A DNA stretch of 64,000 nt from Nymphaea colorata (Eukaryota; Streptophyta; Magnoliopsida; Nymphaeales; Nymphaeaceae), in NCBI RefSeq assembly GCF_008831285.2, contig NC_045139.1, positions 19,858,892-19,922,891 of the forward strand, given 5' to 3'. Positions 43,905 through 56,307 of this stretch are shown here, piece by piece. The translations under genes were made by a program, and so were the position numbers. The first letter of the stretch is position 1. Each line of letters begins with the position of its first letter. The notes beneath the pieces were generated by a model, which worked only from the letters and a program-made list of their open reading frames with translations, was not told the origin of the DNA and did not search any database.

Positions 43905-44085
43905 AAGGGCCAAAGTTGGTCACATGGTAAGGGTTGTTTCAGGTTCTATAATTATTGGTTAGAGGAACAAGAATGCAAAGACATTATTGTTGTGTGCTGG
44001 CAAGAGGAAGTTGATGGCTGTCCTTTGATTCACATATTAAAAAAAACTTGAAAGAATCAAAGACAAAATCGGTGGATGGGCCAAA

Positions 44086-45900
44086 ATGTTCTCCCAGGGT
44101 TTTGGCAAACAGATTGAAGATTGTCACAGACAACTCTTCGAATATCAGATTGAAGCAGAAAGGGGCTGCCATACTGCTTTGATTAATGAAAAGAATTGCA
44201 AGGAAAGACTTGTGAACCTGTTAAACATGGAAGAGTCCTTTTGGCATCAAAAATCTCGAATAAAATGGTTAAAAGGTGATGATACCAGTACTAAATTCTT
44301 TCATGAATCAGTGAAAAGTAAAAAGAGGAGAAATTGGATAGTTGTGGTCACAATCAATGAACAGAAAATAGATAATGAGAAAGACATTCTGGAAGCGTTC
44401 ACACATTGCGTCCAAGATTTCTTGCAACAAGAAAGTGAAACAGGGATTCTAAATTCAGATATGATCAATGGCACCATCGTAAGGGTGGACGAAAATGAGA
44501 ATCTCATGGCACCCATACGGGATGAAGAGATTAAATGAGCAGTCCTAGAAGCAGACAAAGATTCAGCACTTGGGCCAGATGGATTTCCAAATAAGTTTTT
44601 CCAAGACAACTGGCTGATTCTCATGGAGGCCCTCTCCGCTTACATGTGAAATTTCTTTGCTAAAGGCAAACTAGTTAACAAAGCTAATAGAATACATTTT
44701 TCTTTGATCCCCAAAATTCCAGGTGAAACTACTATTCAAAATTTCAGGCCCATATCTCTCTGCAATAGCATCACCAATCTCTCTGCAATAGCATCACCAA
44801 GTTCTTGAGCCGTATCATGGTAAAAAGAATGAGACCTATACTTTTCCAGATCATTGCTAGCAACCAAAGCACATTCCTTCCTGGCCGTTGCGTCCAAGAC
44901 TGCATTCTTCTAGGCCAGAAAGTTGTTCACTCCATGGCTATCAGGAAAAGAAGGTCTCTATATGCCTTAAAATTGATTTGAGCAAAGCATATGACAGTCT
45001 CTTGGACATTCTTGGAGAACTCATTGAGACAATTGGGGTTCAAGGAAGGTTGGATTCAAAGGATTATGATCCTTGTATCTTCAATATCTATGGCCATCAT
45101 ATTAAATGGTAAGAAGGGTGCCTGGTTCTAGCCGCAAAGGAGGGTTACGCCAAGATGATCATCTCTCACTTACTTGTTTCTCATAGTTGCAGAGATATTT
45201 GGTAAAAGTCTCAAAGAACCCATTGGCTCGAGCAGGATTAAGCTTCCATGCCTTGGAACATAGAGAAGACATAGAATCTCTTGTTTATGCAGATGACTTA
45301 ATGTTGTTCATTGACTTTAATCATATGGTAAACACCACAAGGCTAATTGAAGCCTTTGAAGAGGGCTCGGGTCTAACAGTTAATAATGAAAAGAGTGTGA
45401 TTGTTGGATTCAACACTACAGATGCAGACACTGCCGAGGCAAAGAGGTTGTTTCGAAGTACTTGGGAGTGCCTCTTCAAAATAAACGTCTTCTTGACCGT
45501 GAATGCTCTGGCCCACTCATGAGAATTGAGCAAAGACTTAGCCTATGGAAACAAAAATTACTCTCGTCTGCAAGTGGACTCTACTTGATAAAGTACGTGT
45601 TGTCTACCATCCCATAGTATTGGAGTATGCTCTTCTGCCTTCCATCCAAATTCATGATTAAAGTTGATAGATTGTGCTCATTTCCTATGGGGTGATGACG
45701 GGATCATGCGCAGAGCACACTTAATCAAATGGCCGAAGAATTGTCTCCCTATTAAAGAAGGCGGCACTGGCATCAGGAAAATACATGAAGTAAATCAAGC
45801 TTGTCTAGCTTTCCTAGTTTGTTGTGCTATAAGTTCTAATGATATCTGTGCCAACTACGTCAAAGTCAAATACACAAAGAAAACAAAGTATGTAGAGTAA
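44086..45900 (+). pseudogene. LINE ORF2: reverse transcriptase
   Basis: The linker 'EESFWHQKSRIKWLKGDDTS' (44,086-44,538) precedes RT text 'GPDGFPNKFFQDNW' and 'LIPKIPG..NFRPISLCN'. After several stops comes the catalytic box 'SLVYADDLMLF' (in frame 45,187-45,522), 'GLTVNNEKSVIV', and 'HFLWGDDGIMRRAHLIKW' (45,664-45,900). At least eight interruptions make it non-functional. Near 44,755-44,800 a 20-bp word (CTCTCTGCAATAGCATCACC) is tandemly duplicated. Confidence 0.9.
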
Positions 45901-46305
45901 TTTCACTTTCTTTTAAGTGTTCTTATGTGTGGAAAACAATCTGGACAGCCTAGAAGACCATAAGGAATGAGGTTTCTTGGCAAGTGCATTATGAGACATC
46001 AACTAAAGTCTGGTATGACGGATGGAAGGGTGCCCCTTTAGTGGAGGACATAGATATGTCTAACCCGCTATATGTAAATCTAAACAAAGAAACTACGGTG
46101 GAGAAGGTAGTGCGTCAAAAGGACAGAAATATATTTAGCCTCTTGAGTAGCCTCCGACTTGATGCTAGAGGGCTGACCTTAGATATGTCCCAGCTTGATA
46201 AGTTGAACTTCCACCAAAACACAGAATGCTGAAATTCAAAGAAAGATCATTTGGGAGCACATCAAAAGAAAATAGCCAGAAGATAAGTGTAGAAGCAGTC
46301 TTTGG

Positions 46306-46515
46306 GTGAACCATGGGCTCCCTAGAGCAGGTTGGACAGTATACATTGCTTGTGAAGGTAGACTAATGACAGATTCTAGGCTGAAGCGTTTTGAGATCCA
46401 GTTAGCATCTCGGTGTGAACTCTGTCATAAAGCTATAGAAGATGAAGATCACTTATTCTTTAAATGGCCATTTATTCAACATTGCTGGAGTTTGATAGCA
46501 GATAAGTTTACTTAG
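46306..46515 (+). pseudogene. LINE ORF2: zf-RVT zinc-binding segment
   Basis: Reads 'CELCHKAIEDEDHLFFKW', the conserved CxxC..H motif that follows plant LINE reverse transcriptases. It is in frame for 69 codons. Confidence 0.85.
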
Positions 46516-46839
46516 TCCCCTCCCAAAGGTAACAATGTTAAACAAGGCCTGAGATGGTGGTGCAGGTGCAAACTGAAGAGGAAAATATGAGCAGTTTTGT
46601 GAAAGCTTACTTACCATTTGCATCTGGTTTGTATGGTGCACTAGAAATGAAAGAAAGTATGCAACTGAGGATATGAGATATTGTAGTCCCAATGGGCTGT
46701 GGTAGCTCTGCAAGGAGCAGAACCAAAAAAATGGTCTAGATTGGTTGAGCAAAAAGAAAGTTAGAAGCTTGGATTCACCTTGGATTCTTCCCAGTAGAGT
46801 GGCATTTCTGAGATAGTACAGTTTATAGTGTCAACATTG

Positions 46840-47135
46840 TCTCTTGGACTAACGGTTGGAGGAGGGGATTTGCTGGTTTGGTGAAGAGGAAAACTAGGAA
46901 ATTCATCTATGGAATCTGCTGCTGGGCTGGAGATGGTTACCTATTTTTTGAGAGCTGGGTTTTTAACCTGTGTTTGACCAAGATTGGGCTAGGTCAAGAT
47001 AAAATTGTGGTCCATGCCAACAATAGGCGCTGGAAAAATTGGATGCACAAAGTGATGGAGAGAGTAGTCCTAGCGGCGGATCGGTTTATGCACATCAAAA
47101 TGGAAGCTGATCGTGTTCAGCTAGCTAATGCTTAA
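46840..47135 (+). pseudogene. LINE ORF2: RNase H remnant
   Basis: 'GFAGLVKRKTRKFIYGICCW' corresponds to the G-G-x-x-R-D..G-K-F start of LINE RNase H domains, with the Asp lost. 'FMHIKMEADRVQLANA' corresponds to the final H-x-x-R-E-x-N-x-x-A-D motif. Ends in a stop at 47,135. Confidence 0.6.
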
Positions 47136-47335
47136 CCTATAGTGGAAAGCTGTCACACGGTTTTGTGCTGCGCCGGTGGTTCTGGTTTTAAAGAAGGAAG
47201 GGTAGGGGATGATGACTGGGACCCAAGTCATTTCATGTACTAGAAATGATGGTATCCTTTTGACGGTTTGAAATTTTTTTGTTGTAATTAATCCTTTTTT
47301 GGCGATAAAGGTTGAGGGCCTATCCCTCCACAGGT

Positions 47336-48345
47336 TTTCACCGGAAGATTTCCTATCTTCATTGTAAGAGGCAACAATAGCCATTGGAAGGTCGCCTCCC
47401 ACTTGACAGTAGAATGCAGAAGCTTGGATTCAATATGGCATCGAGATGCTCTATCCGTTTCTAGGAGCACATCTCACCATTTCTTTAACTGCAGCAGAGT
47501 TAAAAGGGTGTAAAAGAAGACTTTTACCCATTTTAGTCACAAGAATCTTCAAGCCATTAATGTTTTTAAGGGACTTAAGTGGTGGAAAAATTGTAGATTT
47601 AAAAATAAAATGATAGACAAATGCTAGAAGAGCCATTATCATATAATAGTTTGGTGTATATGAAAGATGAAGAGTAGTGCTAAGCATTCCTATAAAAATC
47701 TAGTCTAGAGGGTACCTGAGAGGGCTTGGAACTTTTTTGAGTAACTAGTTAACAGACATTGGTCTGCTATGAAAGGCAAGAAGATCGAAAATTGGTTGGA
47801 GAATAAAATTATGTGGGGAAAAGATGCAGCATTATAGTGATGCTCGGTTCAGCATTCATGTGGTTAGTGTTATAAAGAAGTCTAAGCAAGATACTGCTGC
47901 GCTTATTTGCGAACGTGGTGGAGATCAAATTTGTGGTGTCAAGCGAGGATAGGAGAAGGGGAGTAAGGGACGAGTTTTGGGTTTGTAAGCTCTTGCTGGA
48001 CTAAGTGGACACATTTCAATGGTTGTCGACAGTGCTAATTGGAAAGAGGATATACAAGCCCTACTTAAGTAATAGCAATCTCTTGAATAGATGCACAAAA
48101 ACTGGTCATCACTATTGGAAGCAGCTAAAAATTATCAAAAGTTGGCCGGTTGCAGAAACTGGTCAGCTGTGTTCAATTCCGAAGCTCAAGAAGGTTGACT
48201 TTCTTTTGTGCCAGCCTTCTATAGGCTGGAATTTTTTTTTTAGAACCAGATGTTATGGGAAAGAGAGCCTTTTGTGGCTTCATTTTTTGTTGTATATACT
48301 TGTTTCTATCTTTTGAGTAATAAAGGTAGGGGGCCTAAGCCCCAA
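47336..48345 (+). mobile_element. Second LINE 3' remnant
   Basis: Ends at 48,305-48,345 with GAGTAATAAAGGTAGGGGGC then CTAAGCCCC, a close relative of the LINE tail at 47,300. Preceding sequence has LINE-like fragments ('NWLENKIMWGKDAAL' near 47,800), but no domain I can name with confidence. It may be a separate, heavily degraded insertion. Confidence 0.4.
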
Positions 48346-51300
48346 CAGTCGTTCTCTAGAACAATAGCCATTAGAAACACATATTTAAGATGGGGTCTAA
48401 ATATAATAAGGGCATTGATGAGTAATTGGATTTGTTAATGACATAGTTTAAGGTACGATACTTTTAAGCTCTGGAAATTGATTGATTTGGTCCTCCACAA
48501 CTCCAAGTTCAACTTCTTTAGGTTGCTCTCTAGGTTTGATTTGGATTCCATTGGATTGAAAGACATATCCAATTGAACATTAAGGTTCAATGCAAAGTGG
48601 ATACTCTTGGTATTCAACACGAGTGATGGCTTTCCCCTTTAATGATGATAGAAACTTTTGTTCATCAAAAGCAATAGCCCTAAAAATAATGGTCTTGTGA
48701 GTCATTTGATTTAGATAGTCATTATGATTTGGACTATATCTTAGAAAAATATACACCTGAAACCGAAATTCAAGCTTGGTTTCTCTACAGGTTCTCATGT
48801 TTAGAAAGCAAGTACGTCAAAATTTGGGCTTATTTTTTGAGGAAAAATTCAAATGGGTTCTACCAGAATGATATAAGTTTGTGTGTTTATAAGACAAAAT
48901 ATCACCATAAAAGCATAATTCCAAATTATTTGTAGTTGGTTCCTAATTATGCATGAAATGCGCTAGTTTAGATTATTGTAACGTCTAGTTTATTTTTCAC
49001 TGTCTAATAGTGGTTGGAGGATAGGTTTTGATTGTTCAATTGCATGTTTATGTGTAGAAAAATCTCTTAGCTACCATTGGTGTGGGATTATTTTGGCTAG
49101 TCATTTTTTTTTTTTTAAAATTGACTCCTTTTCTTTTTTGTTCCTTCAAACTTTTTTGGCTACGTTTATGTTGCAGTGTGTTAGAAATCATTCGAGGTTA
49201 TTGTATATATGTAAAAACAAGAGCAAAAGTCAAATTTTGATGTGCTTTTAGGGATTAGTTTCTACATGTGCTGCCAGCCACAGTGGGCTTGATGGTTCTT
49301 CTTTTGTTTTAATCGTTCATATTTCTTTGATTTTCAATCAATTTGATCTTTGACTTTTCATTGTAAATCATTCTCAAAAGTGTAAATCCCAGATTCTATG
49401 CTTAGTGTCATTATATTCACATGCAAAAACACGTCATTTAGAATGAAACTGTTTGGGTGTGGTCCACCGGTTTAGGCTAGTTCAAAGGTTTGTGAGTCTC
49501 CTTGGTTTCTTTGATTGGAATAAGTTTGTTTGTCTAAATCTGTATTCTTTAGTCACCCCGTATGTGTTACTTTTGAAATCCTTGATTTAGGTGTTGTTTC
49601 ATGCATTCCATCATTGAATTGCATTATTAGTACAAAGTTAAGATAGTTCCTAGGGTTCCATATACATGTTTGCATTCACCAGCATTCTCGCCAGATTCTA
49701 GTGAGTGGCCACGGATTCTTTTCATGTAGCTTCTCCTCCATTGCTGGACAGTTATAAGACAATGATCACAAATGTGGCATTAAGTTACACTTGCATGGCA
49801 GTTTAGGAAGCAAAGTTATACTTAAAGCTAGGTTGTTTGGGAAAATACTGTAATACTAAGATTTTACTTCTATTAGATTGTACTATTAAAGGTTAAGCTT
49901 TATTAAACTTCCCTCCTAAGAGGCGTGTCACATGAAACCTTTCTTCAATGCATTTTTGTTAGGATTATTTCATTCATATGTGTTTAGCTAGGTTAAATAT
50001 ATAGCATGCTTTTTTTACGGTTTGCATCAGGTTCTAGGATTATATATGTGTGGAGTCCATGCTAAGTTGGCACATTCTAGAGAGCTAGAGGATGATCTAA
50101 TGTGGTATGGATTCAAAAATTTTAAGGTAAAACTGTTGTAGAAAATCCAATTGGGTTAGAGGTTAACTTTAGCATAAAAAGGAAGGTCTAGCAAAAGCCA
50201 ACTGAGTTGACCAAAGAAGATAGGAAGGCCACCTCATCTAAAGAGAAAAACTAAGGCAGGTCATCTACAGGATTTTCCTGGAGATCGAATTATATTGAAT
50301 ATACGTCATATAAAAAGATAAATAGAAGTAATTAATTGGTTAATTTAATATTTACTTAAGATAATTACAGTAGTAAATTAAGGCTTAAATTTGCATTTTC
50401 ACATAAATAAACCCAAGGTAGGTTGATGTTGGTGATTGGGCCCCTGACATGTCCGAATATCGGACAGCCCTAGGATTTGCCCAATCCTAGATGGTCTCAT
50501 AATCTAAAATCCTATTCATCTTGCCCTGACTGTAGATGAATTTCCTACTGAAGAGGCACGATAATTTATAGAAGAAACTGGTAGTTCCTGCCATTCTTGT
50601 ATCTCATTTGCGAACACTACACGATAGTTTTTAGTGTTCCTGGATTTCAATCAAGATAATAGTTGCCTAGAAATGTGAGGAAAACACTAACGTTAGCAAG
50701 TTGCTGAAGGGGTATATATGTCCGTTGTAGGTCTGGAATCTTGCCTTTGGACGTATGCTACATGTGTCTCTTGCATACCTGCATTTGCATGTACGCATCA
50801 TGTCGATCATATGGTCATAGCTATGCTAGAAACATTCCACCTACATTGGAAAGTGTACATTATAACCTTATCAGTAGACCCAACATTTACCATATTGTAG
50901 CAAATAGTAAAGTATAGTAAATGTGCAATATATTTATTTGCTAATATCCAAAACTTAAAATAAATAACATTGAGAAGATTGAGAAAAAAAAAGAGTTATC
51001 CATTAAAACATATTACACAAAAATACACGTTTATGGCAATGCGTTAATTTAGCCAAACATAATCATAATGTCACAAGTAATAACATATGCAAAAATAAAT
51101 TTAAAATCTTATACATTAGACAATGAAATTGGTCAATGCAACAATCAATCATTTTCATCTCCCTTGTACACTATTGTCATACCTTCCCGAAACAACAAAA
51201 ATCTATGGTAAGCTTCAAAAAGCAATAGAAATCTATGGTGAAATTGAATAGAAACCGCTTTTTCTTCAACTGCAATTCGATCTCCTACGCATATATTTTA

Positions 51301-54300
51301 CTCAAAGTAATATTTTTTTTCTCTCAGACCAACAAAAACTCCCCTTCACTCAACTCATGAGAGATGTTCATCTGATAGTCGTCAATAAATAGGATAGAGA
51401 GAACACGAGTAGTTAAATGGAAAAAATCCTCTTTTCTTTAAAATTTCATTAAAGTGGCATTTGATAGTCTTAAATCCAAAAGAAGCTGCATATAAAGTTG
51501 TGTTTTTAAAATCCTCAGTTTAAACAAATTGAAGTATGCTACATATTAAAAACCATAAAGTTAAGACCAGATGGAAAGGTGGTCTGAGTGAAACAAACAC
51601 AACCTTAGGTGTTTGAAACTTAAAAAAATAGGTAAAAGGCATTTTGATACACCCATTTGTCCTTTAATTCCTGTCAAGAACATTAGTAGAGGCAGTCCTT
51701 TGTGAATTATTTTGTTAGCCAAGCAACGATCTGTTATCTGTTAAAGGTGAAGTAGCGTTTCATAAAATGTTGAAACATTGAGCAGTAATTTGCAATTTGT
51801 TCTAATTAATGTGGGAACGTTGGTTTAGATGAAGACAGGTGAAGAGACCAACATGACAGCAAATCGTACATAAACTGTCGTTCTTTTGAGATATTGCATG
51901 ACAAGCTATCCAGAACTTAAAAACTCAAGGAAACTCCCAAAAACACTGTGCCTTCTCAAACTTCTTTGGGGTGACCCATCAGGAGCTGACCCATTCTCGC
52001 CATGGCAGATTTCTCACAAAATTAAACGTTTAATTTTTTGCTTTGGCATTGAGAAATCAAGTCCGGCATGAGCTGTGCAACTCCACGTTTCGTTCTAGCA
52101 GTTAAAGAACTCAGCCCCCAGCCCCCACTGTCGACTATTCCCACCGAAAGAAGCCTAAGCATTGTCAAATGCTCTGGATGATCGAGATCAATAGCCATGC
52201 GTCTGTTGATTAAACTGTGAACCAAGACAAAGCTTCTAACTATAAATTATTCAAAGGCAACTTCCCACATCCACAACCCATAATCCCCCTGTTCCGCAAA
52301 CAACAAAAGTGAAAATTTTGGTAAGCTCACCTTTGCTCTATATAAGACATTATCGTAAATTGACCAAAAGTAAGGTATAATATGAAGTCATGAACACAAG
52401 CATTATGCTCCATGCCATTCGACTCCCAAATAATATGAGCGTAAATATGCCACTAGGTTTACAATGCTTAAGAATGCATAAGACAAGTAATTATTCTTCC
52501 TTCTCGTTTGTATTCTAAAGAATTGTTATGCATAAATTGAAATGAAATAAAACAAGCAACTTGCAGTCTGATCTGTTATTTCTCCATTCTGTACTCAACT
52601 ACCATCGGTGTATCTTTTCTAATCATGAAGGGCTTCAGCAATGACGTTATCAAAGAATTGCCCAGAGGTCTGATCCCAGAAAGCATAATAATTTATAGGT
52701 TTACAAGAGCTCGAATCCCCCACAAAGGGACTTTCACTGGCACAAAGCAGTGGCAGAGCCAAAAAAATTTGGCTGAGCAGCACTAAATACAGTAAATTAA
52801 AAAAAGAACTTGCCAAACATTTCTTTTAAGAGCTCAAATTGAAATATCCATGCCTAGACATTCAAAATAAAATATCAATACAAACGTAAAAGCCTGTCTC
52901 AAATAGACCAGAACCAGAATAGCATGTCTATATGACAGGTAAGCAGCATGGACTTTGGAGATACGTTTGCATTGGAAAGGGTAACGGAAGATAATGAAGG
53001 TACTAAATTTGTTCAATTCTGACTACTAGTTTTCATACGTGAAATAATCTGTCCTACTCACATTTGCCCAAATACATAAAATGAAGAAGGCTTCTATATG
53101 GTGTCTAAGTTATTCGCCAATTTACAATTACTATATCATGATAATATATGTATGGTGATATTTCTAGAATAGCATATTTTTCTTTTTTCAAAAAACTTCA
53201 GCTATCGTGAGCAAGACATTATATCCATCATATTGGTCATTTCCTATTGAACATTATCTGCTGCTTTTGGGCAGTACTTGTAATAGAAGCATAAGACATG
53301 ATGAAAATTGAAATAGACAGGGCATGGCATAAGCTATGATGAAATATATAAGTTTTACATTAACCTTGATGAAATAGTAAGGAGGAAGGAGGCTGACAGA
53401 ATATCAGAGAAAACTAATTACTGATGCTTAAGTTGAGATAATAGACAAAAAGGAATTTATTTAATTTATATTTGTGAAAACAGGGAAAAAATTTATCAAC
53501 GTCAGCTTGCAAAATCTATTATGGTTCTTAACTACGAAAATTTTCAGATTTAATTGTATAATAAATTTAAGAGAGTGTCTTACTTGCCATGCTACTATGT
53601 TAGGAGGATTAAAGTATTTCTTCCATACATATAATTTTTAATAAAATGAACCATCGGTTGCCACCACAACTATGTTTAAAAAAATGTTAGAAATACAAGT
53701 GAATTTTTAAGCTCCTATATTTAACACACTTAATATCTCTTGAAAATAGATTAAAAGTTGTATTGAGTAATACCAATAACAAATCAGTAACCAGCCTCCT
53801 ACAATCAACATATTTAAGCAAGTTTGGTACAAACTACAACGACATGCAACATATTCAGGTGATACAGTAGTCAGTATCCTTTACCCATTAAAACTACAAT
53901 AGTCAGCTAATTATTTAAGCAAGTTTGTTACAAAGTTAAACAATAACCATATTTAGACACTTGATTCTACTATCTAGATAATTGAACGTCAAATTTTTTT
54001 AAATCCACACACCAAATCTCTACCAGCTTCAGTGGAAGGACGTCATACACGAAGGAAAGCATAACAAGACCAAACTTGCTAGTCATCTATGGTACCCAAA
54101 TATTCAACTCCAGAATGGGCACAGAGCTAGTGGGAATTGGGTGAAGTTGTGAACCTACTAAAGTAGAGGAAATTCAGAACCCCCAAATGTAAATGCCCAA
54201 AACAAAATCCCCAAATCAAAATCAAAATGCACAAATCAAAACACCCAAACACAATAGCAAAACAGGCAAACCAACACGCAATCACAAGGAGGAGAGAGAG
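48346..54300. other. 6 kb without recognised genes
   Basis: Frames in this stretch are short and lack known domains. Parts of 48.44-48.95 kb give overlapping frames of 60-70 codons on both strands. A minus frame at 52,619-52,816 looks like a secreted peptide but starts only with TTG. No element ends are recognised. Confidence 0.4.
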
Positions 54301-54690
54301 AGGGTTACCATTTTTTAACAACCATGGCCAATGGCTATTGAAACTGGCGATGGTGACCAAAAAGCACAAACGCTGGAAAAGGAACAAAACTGAAGACTGA
54401 AGAAGAAAAAGAAGACGAAGAGAGAGAGGGACTCACGCAGCAGGCGGCCGGTGGACAGTGAGACTCTCGGCAGATATGGGATGCTGGGAAGGCCCAGTCA
54501 GCGTGGCATTGCTTTCTGTAGGGAAGCACCACGAACGGCAGCAGCAGTAACATGAGGAGAGTTCATCATTCACCAGGATGAGACTCCAATCACATTCGCT
54601 GTATGAGACTATGGGGGCATTTTTACAGCCTACAATGCGCAGGCCAGGGTATAGTGAGGACATCCCATGCAAGTAGACCCTGGTACAGCT
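54301..54690 (-). other. Possible first exon of an unassigned transcript
   Basis: A more GC-balanced island. On the minus strand it holds a donor-like CTGC/GTGAGTCC at about 54,436 and another AATG/GTAACC at about 54,309. The layout resembles the 5' end of a gene transcribed leftward. I find no convincing downstream coding exon, so this may be a UTR, a non-coding RNA or chance. Confidence 0.2.
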
Positions 54691-55427
54691 TCATATGTAA
54701 AAGGATTTGAGCGCCCACACAAGCACACACATGGTTCTGCTCCTGGCACAAAGTGCATTTTACTATCAGCATGAACAATATAAGACGAGTGTTAACTGAA
54801 AGGACACCTTTTCTTGAACCACTAAAGCCAATACAAGTATCCTGGTAAGCAATCTTGCACTGAAGAAGGAAGTGGTCAGGCCTAGTTCCAATAAGGAATA
54901 ACTTTTTCCAATAAGGATGGCCAGGCTCGGCTACACCCTATATTCTCAATGTCCGCCCTCTTCTCTTTTATTGCACATATAATATAGAGTGGTCCATGGC
55001 CCTGATAATATATCAGATGCTCAGCATTGACCTGGTTTTAATTAAAAGATGATTTTCAGACCGTTTGAAATTCAAGGATCAAAATAATTGACCTTAGGGA
55101 TGAATTGGTCAATCATGAAATAAACACTTTTAAGCCACATCTGAGAGAAGTAGTATAAGATGTGAAAGCAGGGAAACAAGTATGAGAAAATGCTATGAAA
55201 TGGGAAGCAAGTTATGCTCATAAAAGGCTACATAAGCGAAAAAAACATAAACGAAGAATGACCAAAATCAGAGACAAGATGAAAAAAATTATGAAGCAAG
55301 ATAGTACCATCACGCATGCAAGTGCAACATTGATTCTGTATACATATATATGTGTGTGCTTGTGTGTCAGTGTGTCCATGCATGTGTTTTATATGTGTGT
55401 GTTTGAGGGTGATAGAGAGAGAGAGAG

Positions 55428-55486
<59 letters not shown>

Positions 55487-56307
55487 ACTAAGGAAATAAA
55501 ACATACAAACCAATGAGAAAAATAAAATAACTGAAAATTGAATCAATTGAGAAGTGGTTTGTCATTACATAGAAAACCGGATTCTCAGAAATGTCTAAAA
55601 GCTTCTCCCAAACTTCCACCTCTTTGATGGGGGCATCAAATTTCCTGCTTCTAGAGTATTCTTTCTGAACAGATAGCTTCCACCTTAGATAGAGGGTTCT
55701 TGTAAGTGTGCTTTAAGATAAACCTATCCACTTAAAACTCATTTCACGACAAAAGAATCATACTCATACGAAATTTCTATTACATTGAACAATTCCTTTC
55801 CTCATACAACAGATACATTGAACAATTTCCTTTCCTTATACAACAGAAACTAAGTACCAGCTCTATAGAGAAGTATAACACAAGTAAGCTGCAGTAGTTT
55901 ATGTCATCTATAGAGTCAATCATGTATAATGAAATAATTTGTAAGAACAGCAACATTCACTTTTTCTTTTTACCTGCAGATAGCACGAAAATGGGGCATA
56001 TAAAGAATAATGTACACCTGCTGCAGAAATCTGACACTTGGGACATTCATTCTCTGCTAACACTGATGTTGTACTATATTCCAACTTAAGGATTCCTTTT
56101 CCTCCTATGTACATCTGAGCTCTTTTTTTTTTTTCTTTTGCGGGTCTTTGACCAGCATTAATTGATTCAGGAGACTTCTCCTTTGGTTGTGGTTGGATAT
56201 GACAAACACAATAAGGAAGAATTAACCATATCAAAATGGTAAGCTAGTCCGCTTCTCTGTAAGCATTTATATCATACACAAAAGTACCTCAGCTTTTGGT
56301 TTCATGT
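54691..56307. other. Intergenic with long (GA)n tract
   Basis: A (GA)n microsatellite at 55,414-55,482 makes the plus frame 55,195-55,491 look coding. The part just left of 56,308 should be the 3' UTR of the PPR gene. Nothing else recognised. Confidence 0.5.
55414..55482. repeat. (GA)n microsatellite
   Basis: About 32 GA units with a single CAA interruption. Confidence 0.95.

Larger units (their letters stand above)
42027..47335 (+). mobile_element. L1-type LINE, decayed, interrupted near its 5' end
   Basis: The plus strand carries the order ORF1 (DUF4283-like), end of the APE endonuclease, RT with YADD, zf-RVT zinc motif, RNase H, and a 3' UTR ending AATAAAGG-like plus a G/C tail (47,300-47,330). 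Many stops and shifts occur. The N-terminal endonuclease is deleted between about 43,560 and 43,680. Copia element 3 ends right at the LINE's 5' region, so it probably inserted there, with the outer piece lying before 35,256. No poly-A tail is visible; the end is the GGGCCT..CCC tail shared with other copies here. Confidence 0.85.

Noticed and set aside
52619-52816. Minus-strand frame resembling a secreted peptide with a signal sequence
   Set aside because: It starts only with TTG; the nearest ATG is in another frame, and the text has no known relative.
55195-55491. Plus-strand frame of 98 codons
   Set aside because: The last third is the translated (GA)n microsatellite; no family motif in the rest.
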